A DNA stretch of 64,000 bases, from contig NZ_CP011971.1 of the NCBI RefSeq assembly GCF_001579945.1, positions 3,403,247-3,467,246 of the forward strand. Direction: 5' to 3'. This document shows, one piece after another, positions 44,217 through 57,516 of this stretch. The position numbers and the translations under genes were made by a program. Position 1 is the first letter of the stretch, and each line of letters starts with the position of its first letter. Source of the DNA: Steroidobacter denitrificans (GTDB lineage: Bacteria > Pseudomonadota > Gammaproteobacteria > Steroidobacterales > Steroidobacteraceae). The notes under the pieces were generated by a model. It was not told where the DNA came from. It saw only the letters and a program-made list of their open reading frames with translations, and did not search any database.

Positions 44217-45588
44217 GGGTGTTGCGTCCCCAGCCCAGCAGGCGCGCGGCTTCCTGACGGCCGCCTTGCGCTTGGCGCAGCGCAGCGCGAATCAGGGTAC
44301 GCTCGAATTCCGGCAGGGCATCATCCAGCAGCCGCAGCTGTCCCGCGGCCAAACGCCGTTCCGCCCATTGCGCCAGTTGGCGCGTCCATTCGTCCTGCAA
44401 CAGGGTGGGCGTCGCCTGTCCGCCAAGATCGGCCGGTATGTCCTCCAGGGTGATTTCCCGGCCGGGCGCCGTCACGGTCAGCCGCCTGCAGGCATTCACC
44501 AGCTGGCGAACATTGCCGGGCCAGTCGAAATTCAGCAGTGCTGCGACCGCTTCCGCCGACAGAACTTTGGACTCGACGCCCAGTTCCTGAGCCGCGCTGT
44601 CCAGGTAATGCGCCAGTAGTTCGGGGATATCTTCGCGACGTGCGCGCAGCGGCGGCACTTCGATGCGGATTACATTCAAACGATGCAACAGATCCTCGCG
44701 GAACAAGTTCTGTTTGACGCGCGCCTGCAAATCCTGATGGGTTGCAGCAATGACCCGCACATCCACCCGCACAGGCAGCTGCCCGCCGACGCGATAGAAC
44801 TCGCCTTCGGCCAACACGCGCAGCAAGCGGGTCTGCAATTGCGGCGACATGTCGCCGATTTCGTCCAGGAAAAGGGTGCCGCCGTCGGCCTGTTCGAAAC
44901 GACCGCGACGCTGCTGAGCTGCGCCGGTGAAAGAGCCTTTTTCGTGGCCGAACAGTTCGGACTCGAGCAGATCGGGAGCGAAAGCGGAGGTGTTCAACGC
45001 AATGAACGCCTTGCTGGAACGCGGGCTGTGACGATGCAGTGCGCGGGCCACCAGTTCCTTGCCGGTGCCGGACTCACCGTTGATGAGTACGGTCATGCTG
45101 GAGCGCGACAGGCGACCGATCGCCCGAAATACTTCCTGCATCGCCGCTGCATGCCCCAACATCTCCGGGATACGGCGCACCTCGGAGGCATACTCCTCGA
45201 CCGGATCATGCCGTTGCGCAGCGCGACGCACCAGATCGACCGCCTGATCGATATCGAAAGGCTTGGGCAGATATTCGAAGGCGCCTCCCTGGTAGGCCGC
45301 CACGGCACTATCCAGATCCGAATGTGCCGTCATCACGATCACCGGCAGCTCCGGTTGGCTGTCGCGGATTTCGCTGAGCAATTCCAGGCCGCTGCGGCCG
45401 GGCATGCGGATATCGGTGATCAGTACATCCGGACGATCGCGCCGCAATGCGGCCAGCGCCGAATCGGCTTGATCGAACGCAGTCGGAAACATCCCGCCCT
45501 GGCGCAGCGCGCGCTCGAGCACCCAGCGGATGGAGGCATCGTCATCGACGAGCCAGACATTAAGGGGTTTCTGCGGTGTCTGTAGCAT
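44179..45588 (-). CDS. glnG: Nitrogen regulation response regulator NtrC
   Basis: NtrC of 469 residues: receiver domain with phosphoacceptor Asp in VLITDIRMPGRSG, AAA+ sigma54-activating domain (Walker A GESGTGKELVA, Walker B GGTLFLDEIGD) and a Fis-type HTH (AARLLGWGRNTLTRKLKEL). The sigma54-contact loop reads GSFTGA where GAFTGA is canonical. It activates glnA-type promoters when phosphorylated by NtrB. The start overlaps the ntrB stop by 29 bp, so the pair is coupled. Matching NtrC sites are visible upstream of glnA. Confidence 0.96.
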   Translation of the reverse strand: MLQTPQKPLNVWLVDDDASIRWVLERALRQGGMFPTAFDQADSALAALRRDRPDVLITDIRMPGRSGLELLSEIRDSQPELPVIVMTAHSDLDSAVAAYQGGAFEYLPKPFDIDQAVDLVRRAAQRHDPVEEYASEVRRIPEMLGHAAAMQEVFRAIGRLSRSSMTVLINGESGTGKELVARALHRHSPRSSKAFIALNTSAFAPDLLESELFGHEKGSFTGAAQQRRGRFEQADGGTLFLDEIGDMSPQLQTRLLRVLAEGEFYRVGGQLPVRVDVRVIAATHQDLQARVKQNLFREDLLHRLNVIRIEVPPLRARREDIPELLAHYLDSAAQELGVESKVLSAEAVAALLNFDWPGNVRQLVNACRRLTVTAPGREITLEDIPADLGGQATPTLLQDEWTRQLAQWAERRLAAGQLRLLDDALPEFERTLIRAALRQAQGGRQEAARLLGWGRNTLTRKLKELQMDD

Positions 45589-46762
45589 GGAATGGCAGCA
45601 GAATCGTGAAGGTGGTCAAGCCGGGCCGACTCTCGAACTCGATCAATCCACCGTGACGGCTGACCAGATCCTGGGCGATCGCAAGCCCCAGCCCGGTGCC
45701 GTCGGTGCGGCCCGTCACCAGTGGATAAAACAAGGCGTCGCGCAGTTCCTCGGGTACGCCCGGACCGTTGTCCTGAAATTGGATGCTGGCGACGACGCGA
45801 TGGCGCCGCGCGCCGATGCTGACATTGGTGAGCGCGCGCGTACGCAGTACCAGCCGGCCACGGCCATCGGGATTCTGGGAGACTGCCTGCAATGCATTAC
45901 GTCCCAGGTTCAACAGAACCTGGATGAGGTGATGGCGATCCAGCATCAACGGCGGCAGGCTGGGATCGTAGTCGCGTTCGATGACCAGCTTCGAGGACAG
46001 GCCGGGAATCTCCGTGAAGTCGTCCTGCGCGGTGATGAAGGTGACCGCCTCCCGGGAAACATCCGGTAAAGCGTCCACGGGAACATCGCCATGCGCATCG
46101 GGTACGACGCCGGCGGCGAGCAGACGTCCGACATGTTGCAGAAGCTCGTGGATATTGACCGGCTCCTTGTGCGGCGCCCGGCCGGGGCCCAGCAAGGCAT
46201 CGACCAGCGCGGCCAGGCGATCGGCTTCGCTGATGATCACGGAGGTATATTCACGCATCGCCTCGTCATCCAGCTGGCGCGCCAGCAGTTGGGCCGCGCC
46301 TCGCAGACCGCCCAAGGGATTCTTGATTTCATGTGCCAGTTGACGAATCATCATCCGGCTACCGCCGACCTGTGTCAACAAGGCCGTCTCGCGCGTCAGG
46401 CGCCGATGCTGAGTTGCATCCGAGATCTCGATCAGGGCGGCACCGGGCAAGGTGTCGTACTCGTAGGGGGTAACCGTGCAATCCACGATCAGCAATCCAT
46501 CGCCCTGTCTGGCATGCAGACTCAACTCACGCCGAGAATAGGGTTGGCCCGCCTGCAAAGCGCGATCGATGACTTCCTCCAGGCCGCCGGAGTCCCATAG
46601 CAGTTCCGATAACGCGCGGCCCGATGCCTGATTGCGCCCGATGCCCAGCAGCGCCTCAGCGGCAGCGTTCAGGTATTGCAGTGAATGAGCACCATCGATG
46701 ATCAAGACGCAGGTGCTGAGATTATCCAGCACACGCGCGCTTTCGCTCGGCACGCGCATCAT
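45560..46762 (-). CDS. glnL: Nitrogen regulation sensor kinase NtrB
   Basis: Cytoplasmic histidine kinase of about 400 residues that phosphorylates or dephosphorylates NtrC under control of PII. N-terminal PAS domain (LDNLSTCVLIIDGAHSLQYLNAAAEALLG), H-box QLAHEIKNPLGGLRGAAQLL, N-box LNLGRNALQAV and G boxes DNGPGVPEEL and TDGTGLGLAIAQDLVSRHGG. The ATG at 46762 is used here; a TTG at 46777 would add five residues. Compared with E. coli NtrB the stretch between H-box and N-box is longer (VPVDALPDVSREAVTFITAQDDF...). It lies between the DUF4124 gene and ntrC. Confidence 0.94.
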   Translation of the reverse strand: MMRVPSESARVLDNLSTCVLIIDGAHSLQYLNAAAEALLGIGRNQASGRALSELLWDSGGLEEVIDRALQAGQPYSRRELSLHARQGDGLLIVDCTVTPYEYDTLPGAALIEISDATQHRRLTRETALLTQVGGSRMMIRQLAHEIKNPLGGLRGAAQLLARQLDDEAMREYTSVIISEADRLAALVDALLGPGRAPHKEPVNIHELLQHVGRLLAAGVVPDAHGDVPVDALPDVSREAVTFITAQDDFTEIPGLSSKLVIERDYDPSLPPLMLDRHHLIQVLLNLGRNALQAVSQNPDGRGRLVLRTRALTNVSIGARRHRVVASIQFQDNGPGVPEELRDALFYPLVTGRTDGTGLGLAIAQDLVSRHGGLIEFESRPGLTTFTILLPFHATDTAETP

Positions 46763-46820
46763 GGCCGAAGCCGGCAAAGGTGCCGGCGCGGACGATTTAG
46801 CCCGTGTCGTCGGTTTTTTT

Positions 46821-47543
46821 TTAATCGGTTCTTTTCAGGGCGCTCTTTTTCACGGGCGCATTGGTGCGCGCATCGATCGCGGGGCGTTCGCCGTTCAAAC
46901 TGGCATAACTCGGCTGGCTCGCCGGCAGCTTGTTGCCCGCGCCGGTACGCGGCTTCGGCGGCGGACGCAGCGCCGGGCCTACCGGCGGCTGCGCGATAGA
47001 GGTCTGTCGCACCGTGAATACGACTTGTGCGCTTTGCTGCAGACGCTTGCCGCTGGCATCGGTGATGATGGCGATCACGGAGTGCACACCTCGCGGCACT
47101 TCGGTCAGGTCGAAGCGGGTGATATCCGCTGCAAAGTCTTCGACCAGCTTGCCGTCCAGGTACAGATGCAGCTGGTGTCCGGGCTGCAGGTTCGGATCCA
47201 TCCGTACATTGACCGTTACGGCGCCGCCGGTATTCGGAATCGTTTCTCCGTCCGCCGGACTCCATATTTCGAAGTTGCGATACGGGATCGCGGGCGAAGC
47301 ATCCGCAGTCGATGAGGCGCTCGGCGCCGAGGGCGAACTTGTCGTCGACACGGCAGCCGGCGAGCTGCCGGATGCACTGCGGCCGACATTCAGCTCCATG
47401 CGTACCGCGCCCGGTACGGGCCGGTCCGAATAGTGAGTCACGCCGTTGGCATCCACCCACTTCCATACCGTCTGATTCGCGATCGCCGCAGAAGCGAATG
47501 CGAATACCGCGAACGTGAGGACGGAAAGCAGCGCTGTACGCAT
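46821..47543 (-). CDS. DUF4124 domain periplasmic protein of the glnA-ntrBC cluster
   Basis: Exported protein of 240 residues: signal peptide (LLSVLTFAVFAFASAAIA), then the DUF4124 motif VWKWVDANGVTHYSDRPVPGA, a Ser/Ala-rich linker, and a beta-rich domain (NFEIWSPADGETIPNTGGAVTVNVRMDPNLQPGHQLHLYLDG...). The C-terminus is Pro/Lys-rich. DUF4124 proteins between glnA and ntrB recur in gammaproteobacteria; function unknown. A run of nine A (minus strand) overlaps and follows its TAA stop. Confidence 0.87.
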   Translation of the reverse strand: MRTALLSVLTFAVFAFASAAIANQTVWKWVDANGVTHYSDRPVPGAVRMELNVGRSASGSSPAAVSTTSSPSAPSASSTADASPAIPYRNFEIWSPADGETIPNTGGAVTVNVRMDPNLQPGHQLHLYLDGKLVEDFAADITRFDLTEVPRGVHSVIAIITDASGKRLQQSAQVVFTVRQTSIAQPPVGPALRPPPKPRTGAGNKLPASQPSYASLNGERPAIDARTNAPVKKSALKRTD

Positions 47544-47664
47544 GGGAACAGAGCATAGCGGCTTCCTCCGTTACTGACAAAAGCGACGGCGCCATAAATG
47601 TGACCGCTGTCACTGTTCACCCCGATAGTCGGTTCGGCTGTCCGTAACCTGGTCCAGCCGACAG

Positions 47665-47751
47665 CTCGCTCCGGCGGCGGGCCCTGGATGGGCCCGCCAC
47701 TAGCGAGAAGCCGCATGCCCGAGCCCGGGTCCACGGAGCCTCCAGGCTCCG
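47665..47751. terminator. Two GC-rich hairpins downstream of glnA
   Basis: First hairpin: CTCGCT/AGCGAG (47665-47670, 47702-47707) enclosing a perfect GGCGGGCCC/GGGCCCGCC stem (47676-47684, 47690-47698) with loop TGGAT. Second: CGGAGCC-TCCA-GGCTCCG (47734-47751). They lie 19-105 nt beyond the glnA stop on its 3' side and before the DUF4124 start. No T run is seen. They probably separate or attenuate glnA from DUF4124-ntrBC expression. Confidence 0.6.
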
Positions 47752-47769
47752 CGCAGGGCAGCGGTGTAT

Positions 47770-49182
47770 TTAGACGCTGTAATACAACTCGAACTCCAGC
47801 GGATGAGTCGACATCCGCACCTTACTGACTTCCTGCATTTTCAGGGCGATATAGGCATCGATGACGCCGTCCGTGAAAACACCGCCCACCTTCAGGAAGC
47901 CGCGATCGGCATCCAGGGCATGCAGGGCCTGCTCCAGTGAGTAGCACACCTCCGGTATGTTCTTGGCTTCCTCCGGGGGCAGGTCGTAAAGATCCTTGTC
48001 GGCCGGATCGCCCGGGTGAATCTTGTTCTGAATGCCATCCAACCCTGCCAGGAGCATGGCGGAAAACGCCAGATAGGGATTGGCCGTCGAGTCCGGGAAA
48101 CGCACCTCGATACGGCGAGCCTTGGGATTCGCGATCCAGGGAATGCGGATGGAGGCGGACCGATTACGAGCCGAGTAGGCCAGCATCACCGGCGCCTCGA
48201 AGCCCGGCACCAGACGCTTGTAGCTGTTCGTACTGGCGTTCGCGAAGGCATTGATCGCCTTGGCATGCTTGATGATGCCGCCGATGTAGTACAGCGCTTC
48301 GTCCGACAGGCCGGCATATTTGTCGCCCGCGAACAGCGGCTTGCCGTCCCGATAAATCGACTGATGTACATGCATGCCGCTGCCATTGTCGCCGACCAGC
48401 GGCTTGGGCATGAAGGTCGCGGTCTTACCATAGGCATGCGCGACATTGTGGATCGCATATTTCAGCAGTTGGACTTCGTCGGCCTTACGCACCAGGGTGT
48501 TGGCGTTGACGCCGATTTCGCACTGACCGGCGGTGGCCACTTCGTGATGGTGCACCTCGACCGACATGCCGAGTTCTTCCAGCGCCAGGCACATGGCCGA
48601 ACGCAGATCCTGGAAGGAATCGACGGGCGGAACGGGGAAGTAGCCGCCTTTCACGGCCGGACGGTGCGCCTTGTTGCCGTCCTGGTAAATCTTGCCTGAA
48701 CTCCAGGCCGCTTCGACGGACTCGATGTCGAAGAATGAGCCCGACATGTTGGTGCCGTAGCGCACATTGTCGAAAATGAAAAACTCGTTCTCGGGGCCGA
48801 ACAGGGCTTTGTCGCCGATGCCGGTGGACTTCAGATAGGCCTCGGCGCGCCGAGCGATCGAGCGTGGATCACGGTCATAACCCTGCATGGTCGAGGGCTC
48901 GAGCACGTCGCAGCGGATAATCAGCGAGGTCTCTTCGAAGAACGGATCGAGCACCGCCGTGGTGGAATCCGGCATGAGCACCATGTCCGACTCGTTGATG
49001 CCTTTCCAGCCGCCGATCGAGGAACCATCGAACATTTTTCCATCATCGAAGAAACCCTGGTCGACCGTATGGGCCGGCACGGTCACATGCTGTTCCTTGC
49101 CGCGCGTGTCGGTGAAACGCAGGTCAACGAACTTGACCTCCTTTTCCTTCAGCATGCTGAGGACTTCAGCGGGGGTCGTCAT
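47770..49182 (-). CDS. glnA: Glutamine synthetase type I
   Basis: GlnA of 470 residues, the dodecameric enzyme that makes glutamine from glutamate, ammonia and ATP. Recognised are [40 protein letters not shown], the [18 protein letters not shown] catalytic segment, the [31 protein letters not shown] segment and the adenylylation-site Tyr in [11 protein letters not shown], so activity is expected to be controlled by GlnE. The ATG at 49182 has AGGAG upstream (49192-49196). Transcription is expected from a sigma54 promoter at 49266-49283 with upstream NtrC sites. Confidence 0.98.
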   Translation of the reverse strand: MTTPAEVLSMLKEKEVKFVDLRFTDTRGKEQHVTVPAHTVDQGFFDDGKMFDGSSIGGWKGINESDMVLMPDSTTAVLDPFFEETSLIIRCDVLEPSTMQGYDRDPRSIARRAEAYLKSTGIGDKALFGPENEFFIFDNVRYGTNMSGSFFDIESVEAAWSSGKIYQDGNKAHRPAVKGGYFPVPPVDSFQDLRSAMCLALEELGMSVEVHHHEVATAGQCEIGVNANTLVRKADEVQLLKYAIHNVAHAYGKTATFMPKPLVGDNGSGMHVHQSIYRDGKPLFAGDKYAGLSDEALYYIGGIIKHAKAINAFANASTNSYKRLVPGFEAPVMLAYSARNRSASIRIPWIANPKARRIEVRFPDSTANPYLAFSAMLLAGLDGIQNKIHPGDPADKDLYDLPPEEAKNIPEVCYSLEQALHALDADRGFLKVGGVFTDGVIDAYIALKMQEVSKVRMSTHPLEFELYYSV

Positions 49183-49265
49183 CGGGTTCTCCTGTGGTAC
49201 GACGCAAGGATTAGCCACGAGCCGCGCGTCGCTGCGGCCGATGGTGTAAGACTCTGGACTGAGAA

Positions 49266-49283
49266 TTGCAGAAAGCATGCCAA
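49266..49283 (-). promoter_or_regulatory. Sigma54 (-24/-12) promoter of glnA
   Basis: The minus strand reads TTGGCATGCTTTCTGCAA, matching the sigma54 pattern TGGCAC-N5-TTGCA with the invariant GG and GC elements in the right spacing (GG at 49281-49280, GC at 49269-49268). The predicted transcription start is about 49256, giving a leader of roughly 74 nt before glnA. Confidence 0.8.
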
Positions 49284-49344
49284 TGCGCCCGATCGGCGCA
49301 GATGGCGGATTTCAGACATTGAAAGTGAAAGACTCATAAGGAAC

Positions 49345-49361
49345 CGCACCATTATGGTGCA
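49345..49361. promoter_or_regulatory. NtrC binding site 1 upstream of glnA
   Basis: CGCACCATTATGGTGCA matches the NtrC enhancer consensus TGCACC-N5-GGTGCA at 11 of 12 positions. Its centre is about 97 bp upstream of the predicted sigma54 start. Confidence 0.8.
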
Positions 49362-49375
49362 TACCCATCGCTATA

Positions 49376-49392
49376 TGCACCAGGATCACGCA
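49376..49392. promoter_or_regulatory. Weaker NtrC binding site 2 upstream of glnA
   Basis: TGCACCAGGATCACGCA has one perfect NtrC half-site (TGCACC) and a partial second half (GCA). Its centre is 31 bp, about three helical turns, from site 1, similar to the spacing of the paired glnA enhancer sites in enterics. The strength of the second half-site is low. Confidence 0.5.
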
Positions 49393-49505
49393 AAAACGTT
49401 CCCGACTCACGTGCCTGGCACCGTTTCCGGGATAACGCCAAGCCATGAACATGGCTCCAGGTCCGGCACGCTATACTTCCGCGCCTTCCGGCCCTTGGAC
49501 ATGGC

Positions 49506-50411
49506 ATGGCTTCGTCAAAAATCGCCGTTTCACCGCGCAGCTTTCAAGATCTGATTTTTGCCCTGCAATCGTATTGGGCGAAGCGCGGCTGTGTCGTGAT
49601 GCAGCCCTACGATATGGAAATGGGTGCCGGCACCTTTCATACGGCCACCCTGCTGCGAGCCGTGGGTCCGGAACCCTGGAGGGCGGCCTATGTACAGCCT
49701 TCGCGCCGGCCGACCGACGGCCGCTACGGCGACAATCCCTTCCGGCTGCAGCATTACTACCAGTTCCAGGTCGTCCTGAAGCCTTCGCCGCCGGATATCA
49801 TATCGCTGTATCTGGATTCGCTCGCCGCCCTGGGCCTCGATCCTCTGACCCATGACATCCGTCTGGTCGAAGACAATTGGGAGTCCCCCACGTTGGGCGC
49901 CTGGGGCCTGGGCTGGGAAATCTGGCTCAACGGCATGGAAGTCACCCAGTTCACCTACTTCCAGCAGGTCGGCGGACTGGATTGCCGGCCGGTGATGGGG
50001 GAGATCACCTATGGGCTGGAGCGGCTCGCGATGTATCTGCAGGGCGTGGAAAGCATCTATGACATCGTGTGGGCGGAAGGGCCTTCCGGGCCGGTCACCT
50101 ATGCGGATGTGTATCACCAGAACGAGGTGGAACAGTCCAGGTACAACTTCGAACTGGCCGACACCGCCCAACTGCTGCGCCATTTCGACGAGCATGAAGC
50201 GACGTGCCAGAACCTGCTGGAGCATGGTCTGGCGCTGCCGGCCTACGAACAGATGCTCAAGACATCGCATACCTTCAATCTGCTGGACGCTCGCAAGGCG
50301 ATCTCAGTGACCGAACGCCAGCGTTACATCCTGCGCGTCCGCGCCCTTGCAAAAGCGGTGGCGCAAACCTATTACCAATCCCGCGAAGCGCTAGGGTTTC
50401 CGCTACGATGA
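49506..50411 (+). CDS. glyQ: Glycyl-tRNA synthetase alpha subunit
   Basis: Catalytic alpha subunit of the tetrameric bacterial GlyRS, 301 residues. It begins with [47 protein letters not shown] and carries the class II motifs [31 protein letters not shown] and the [18 protein letters not shown] active-site segment. Start ATG at 49506; a TATACT at 49472-49477 may be the -10 element of its promoter. It overlaps glyS by ATGA. Confidence 0.98.
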   Translation: MASSKIAVSPRSFQDLIFALQSYWAKRGCVVMQPYDMEMGAGTFHTATLLRAVGPEPWRAAYVQPSRRPTDGRYGDNPFRLQHYYQFQVVLKPSPPDIISLYLDSLAALGLDPLTHDIRLVEDNWESPTLGAWGLGWEIWLNGMEVTQFTYFQQVGGLDCRPVMGEITYGLERLAMYLQGVESIYDIVWAEGPSGPVTYADVYHQNEVEQSRYNFELADTAQLLRHFDEHEATCQNLLEHGLALPAYEQMLKTSHTFNLLDARKAISVTERQRYILRVRALAKAVAQTYYQSREALGFPLR

Positions 50412-52489
50412 GCAAGCGCGACTTTTTGTTCGAACTCGGCACGGAAGAATTGCCACCGCGGTCCTTGTTCACCCTCGCTCGCTCGCTCAGCGACGGCATC
50501 GTCGCCGGCTTGGACGACGCATCGATCGCGCATGGCGAGGCGCAATGGTTCGCCACGCCGCGCCGGCTGGCCGTGCGCATTGCCGGCCTGGCCGATCGCC
50601 AGCCCGACCAGGAAATCAGGCGCCATGGGCCGGCGCTGACCGGCGCGTTCGATGCGCACGGCCAGCCCACCAAGGCTGCTCTGGGCTTCGCCGCCTCCTG
50701 CGGCGTGGCGCTGGACGCCTTGGGCCAGGCCGACGGCCCGAAAGGCGCGGTACTGGCGTTCGTGACGACGCGCAAGGGCGAGTCCACCCGCGCATTATTG
50801 CCGGATATCGTCACCGCTGCACTGAATGCCCTGCCGATCGCCAGGCGTATGCGCTGGGGTGCGGGTGAGCAGGAATTCGTGCGGCCGGTCCACTGGGCAG
50901 TGATGCTGCTCGGTGGACAAGTCGTCGAAGGCGAGATCCTGGGACTACGTATCGGCAACCGCTCGCGTGGCCATCGCTTCCACGCACCCCGGGAACTCAC
51001 CGTAACCAGCCCCGCCAAATACCTGGACGTGCTGCGGGAGAAGGGCTCGGTCATGGCGGATGCCGCCCAGCGCCGTGAACATATTCGTAGTGAAGTCATG
51101 GCGATCGCCCGAAACCTGGGCGGCGAGGCGGTGATCGAAGCGGACTTGTTGGATGAAGTGACGGCACTGGTGGAATGGCCGGTGCCGCTGGCCGGGCGTT
51201 TCGATGCACGTTACCTGGAACTGCCGCCCGAGGTGCCGATCGCAACCCTGCAGGCGCATCAGCGCTACTTCCCTGTACGCGATGCGCAAGGCCGGCTGAT
51301 GAACGCCTTCATCGCCGTTGCCAATATCCGCAGCCGCGACCCGGACAAGGTCAGGGACGGAAACGAAAGAGTTGTCCGGCCGCGTCTGGCAGACGCCGCC
51401 TTTTTCTGGGACGCCGACCGGCGCGTGCGACTGGAACAGCGCTGCGAGGCGCTCGCCGCAGTGACCTACCAGGCCGCACTGGGATCCTTGCTTGACAAGA
51501 GCAAGCGCATCGCCGTGCTGGCCGTGCGCATCGCCGAATCGCTGGGCGCGGACGCCGCCCTGGCACGACGTGCGGCCTTGTTGAGCAAGTGCGATCTGCT
51601 TACCGCCATGGTCGGGGAATTTCCCGAGCTGCAGGGCGTCATGGGCAAGTACTATGCGCAGCACGACGGCGAGGCAGCGGAGATCTGCACGGCGCTGGAG
51701 GAACAGTATTGGCCGCGCTTCGCCGGCGATCATGTACCGGCCACGAAAACCGGCCAGGTGCTGTCGATCGCCGACAAGCTCGATACGATCGCCGGCATCT
51801 TCTGCATCGGCCAGAAGCCCAGCGGCACCCGCGACCCCTTCGGTTTGCGCCGCGCCTCACTCGGCGTGCTGCGCTGCCTGCTGGAACGCAACCTGGACCT
51901 GGATCTGCAACAATTGATCGAGGCGGCCGTTGGGCTGCAGCCCGTACCGGCCCCGGATGGGGTCGCGCAGGATATCTGGGCCTACCTCATGGAACGCCTG
52001 CGCAGCAGTTACCTGGAAAGCCATTCGAATCGTGCCGTCACGACGGAGCTGTTCGATGCCGTGATCGGCAGCGATCCGCACTCTCCGGTGGACATCGACA
52101 TACGGCTGCGTGCCCTGGAAGGCTTCCTCATACTGCCGCAGGCAGCCAGTCTCGCCAGTGCGAACAAACGCATCGCCAACCTGCTGCGCAAAGCCCCGGA
52201 AAATATCTCAGGCGCGGTCGATACCGCATATCTGCAGGATGCTGCCGAGCACCGATTGTTCGATCACGTGGTCGCAATGGAACGGGCGGTCAATCCCTTA
52301 TTCGCACGGCGCGAGTACACCGAGGCATTGACGCAGCTGGCCTCGCTGCGCGACGACGTCGACCGCTTCTTTGATGCCGTCATGATCATGGCGGATGAAC
52401 CCGAGGTGCGTGCAAATCGGCTGGCTCTGCTGGTGCGGCTGCGGGATCTGTTCCTGCAGGTGGCCGACCTGTCGCGCCTGCCGGGTTAA
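50408..52489 (+). CDS. glyS: Glycyl-tRNA synthetase beta subunit
   Basis: Beta subunit of 693 residues, which binds tRNA-Gly and carries an HD-like and anticodon-binding region. It opens with [17 protein letters not shown] and contains the [35 protein letters not shown] and [17 protein letters not shown] segments and the C-terminal [29 protein letters not shown]. The ATG at 50408 overlaps the glyQ stop; the frame also extends back through glyQ without homology. Confidence 0.97.
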   Translation: MSKRDFLFELGTEELPPRSLFTLARSLSDGIVAGLDDASIAHGEAQWFATPRRLAVRIAGLADRQPDQEIRRHGPALTGAFDAHGQPTKAALGFAASCGVALDALGQADGPKGAVLAFVTTRKGESTRALLPDIVTAALNALPIARRMRWGAGEQEFVRPVHWAVMLLGGQVVEGEILGLRIGNRSRGHRFHAPRELTVTSPAKYLDVLREKGSVMADAAQRREHIRSEVMAIARNLGGEAVIEADLLDEVTALVEWPVPLAGRFDARYLELPPEVPIATLQAHQRYFPVRDAQGRLMNAFIAVANIRSRDPDKVRDGNERVVRPRLADAAFFWDADRRVRLEQRCEALAAVTYQAALGSLLDKSKRIAVLAVRIAESLGADAALARRAALLSKCDLLTAMVGEFPELQGVMGKYYAQHDGEAAEICTALEEQYWPRFAGDHVPATKTGQVLSIADKLDTIAGIFCIGQKPSGTRDPFGLRRASLGVLRCLLERNLDLDLQQLIEAAVGLQPVPAPDGVAQDIWAYLMERLRSSYLESHSNRAVTTELFDAVIGSDPHSPVDIDIRLRALEGFLILPQAASLASANKRIANLLRKAPENISGAVDTAYLQDAAEHRLFDHVVAMERAVNPLFARREYTEALTQLASLRDDVDRFFDAVMIMADEPEVRANRLALLVRLRDLFLQVADLSRLPG

Positions 52490-52502
52490 CCGGAGCGGCC
52501 AA

Positions 52503-53228
52503 GTGCAGTTGCTGAGATCCCTGCTGTTCACGAGCTTCTTTTTTGGCAGCACCCTGATCTATTCGATCCTGGTCGTCCTGGCGAGCGGGCTGTCCGATGA
52601 ACGGCGGTTCGCCATCGCTCATCATTGGTCGCGCACGCAGCTGTGGATGCTGAAGACCGTGTGTGGGCTGCGCTACCAGGTCGAGGGGCGTGAACATATC
52701 CCGGCACAGGGCTGCCACGTCTCCATGTGGAAGCATTCATCCACCTGGGAAACCATCGCTCAGGCCAGCCTGCTGCCGCCGCAATCCTGGGTGCTCAAGC
52801 GCGAGCTGATGTGGATCCCCATCGTCGGCTGGGCGCTGGGACGACTAAAACCGATCGCCATCGACCGCAAGGCGGTCCTCGCCGCGGCAAACCAGATCGT
52901 GGCCGTCGGTAAGCAACGACTGGCCGACGGCTTGTGGGTCCTGATCTTTCCCGAGGGGACTCGCGTGCCCGCCGGCGAAAGGCGTCGGTATGGCGCAAGC
53001 GGTGCCCTGCTTGCGTCCCAGGCCGGCTGCCAGATCCTGCCCGTCGCTCACAACGCCGGTTACTTTTGGCCGCGACGCGGCTGGTTGAAAAAGCCGGGCA
53101 TCATCACGGTGCGCTTCGGCCCACCCATCGATGCCTCCGGACGCGATCCCCGGGAGCTCAATCGCGAGGTGCAGGCCTGGATCGAGGCTGCCCTGGACGA
53201 TATGCCCAAGCCTGGGCAGGCGGTGTAA
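52503..53228 (+). CDS. plsC: 1-acyl-sn-glycerol-3-phosphate acyltransferase (PlsC family)
   Basis: LPLAT-superfamily acyltransferase of 241 residues with an N-terminal hydrophobic segment. The catalytic block is WKHSSTWETIAQ (His-x4-Glu in place of the classical Hx4D), the glycerol-phosphate binding motif FPEGTRVPAGE is intact, and GRLKPIAIDR and ILPVAHNAGYFWPRRGW follow. It makes phosphatidic acid from lysophosphatidate. Start is GTG at 52503 with GGAG 7 nt upstream. It follows glyS closely; gmhB, which often sits between them, is absent. Confidence 0.92.
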   Translation: MQLLRSLLFTSFFFGSTLIYSILVVLASGLSDERRFAIAHHWSRTQLWMLKTVCGLRYQVEGREHIPAQGCHVSMWKHSSTWETIAQASLLPPQSWVLKRELMWIPIVGWALGRLKPIAIDRKAVLAAANQIVAVGKQRLADGLWVLIFPEGTRVPAGERRRYGASGALLASQAGCQILPVAHNAGYFWPRRGWLKKPGIITVRFGPPIDASGRDPRELNREVQAWIEAALDDMPKPGQAV

Positions 53229-53631
53229 AGCAAAAAGACTACCGGTGATATTCCGGTCTCAGAAGTGCGGTCAAAGATCTCTTATTATTTAGATTTTCTT
53301 AAAGAAAAAACTTGTAATACTTTGATTCTATTCGATAATAATAAATATTAAATAAATAAATTTTCAATGCTATAAACGCTCCACCCTGGGGCTTCCCGAT
53401 CCAGGAAATCAAGTGGTCCTCAATAGAGGAGTCCCCAGATGCAAGCATGGCAGGCGGGCTACCGCAGCTGGGCACCGGTCCCGGTAATCTTCTGTCCGCG
53501 GCATTCAGACGAGGGAAATCGAGCGACAAGATCCCGGCCTCCCGGCAGCTTGGCTGTCAACGGCGATTGAAATCCGCCCCCCTTTCGTCGGAATCGTCGG
53601 AGCAAAACTGCCCACCCCGGCCTCCCTGCCC
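53229..53631. other. Intergenic region between convergent plsC and gyrB with an AT-rich island
   Basis: About 400 bp without a confident gene. Positions 53278-53370 are strikingly AT-rich (runs such as TTATTATTTAGATTTTC and ATAATAATAAATATTAAAT) in an otherwise GC-rich chromosome. The island contains the short palindrome TTTTCTTAAAGAAAA at about 53293-53307. Downstream, a GAGGAG (53426-53431) lies 7 nt before an ATG at 53439 that opens a 43-codon ORF to 53570; its product (Arg/Pro-rich) has no recognisable features. The island may serve as a bidirectional terminator or protein-binding site. Confidence 0.6.
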
Positions 53632-57499
<3,868 letters not shown>

Positions 57500-57516
57500 A
57501 TCCGCTGCTTCAGACC

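Noticed and set aside
46814..46822. T9 homopolymer at the end of the DUF4124 gene as a phase-variation tract
   Set aside because: It overlaps only the stop codon and the intergenic space, so slippage would not switch a reading frame in the DUF4124 or ntrB genes.
53299..53529. 76-codon minus-strand ORF crossing the AT-rich island
   Set aside because: Its C-terminus is just translated AT-rich repeat (Tyr/Ile/Phe/Lys), with no family resemblance.
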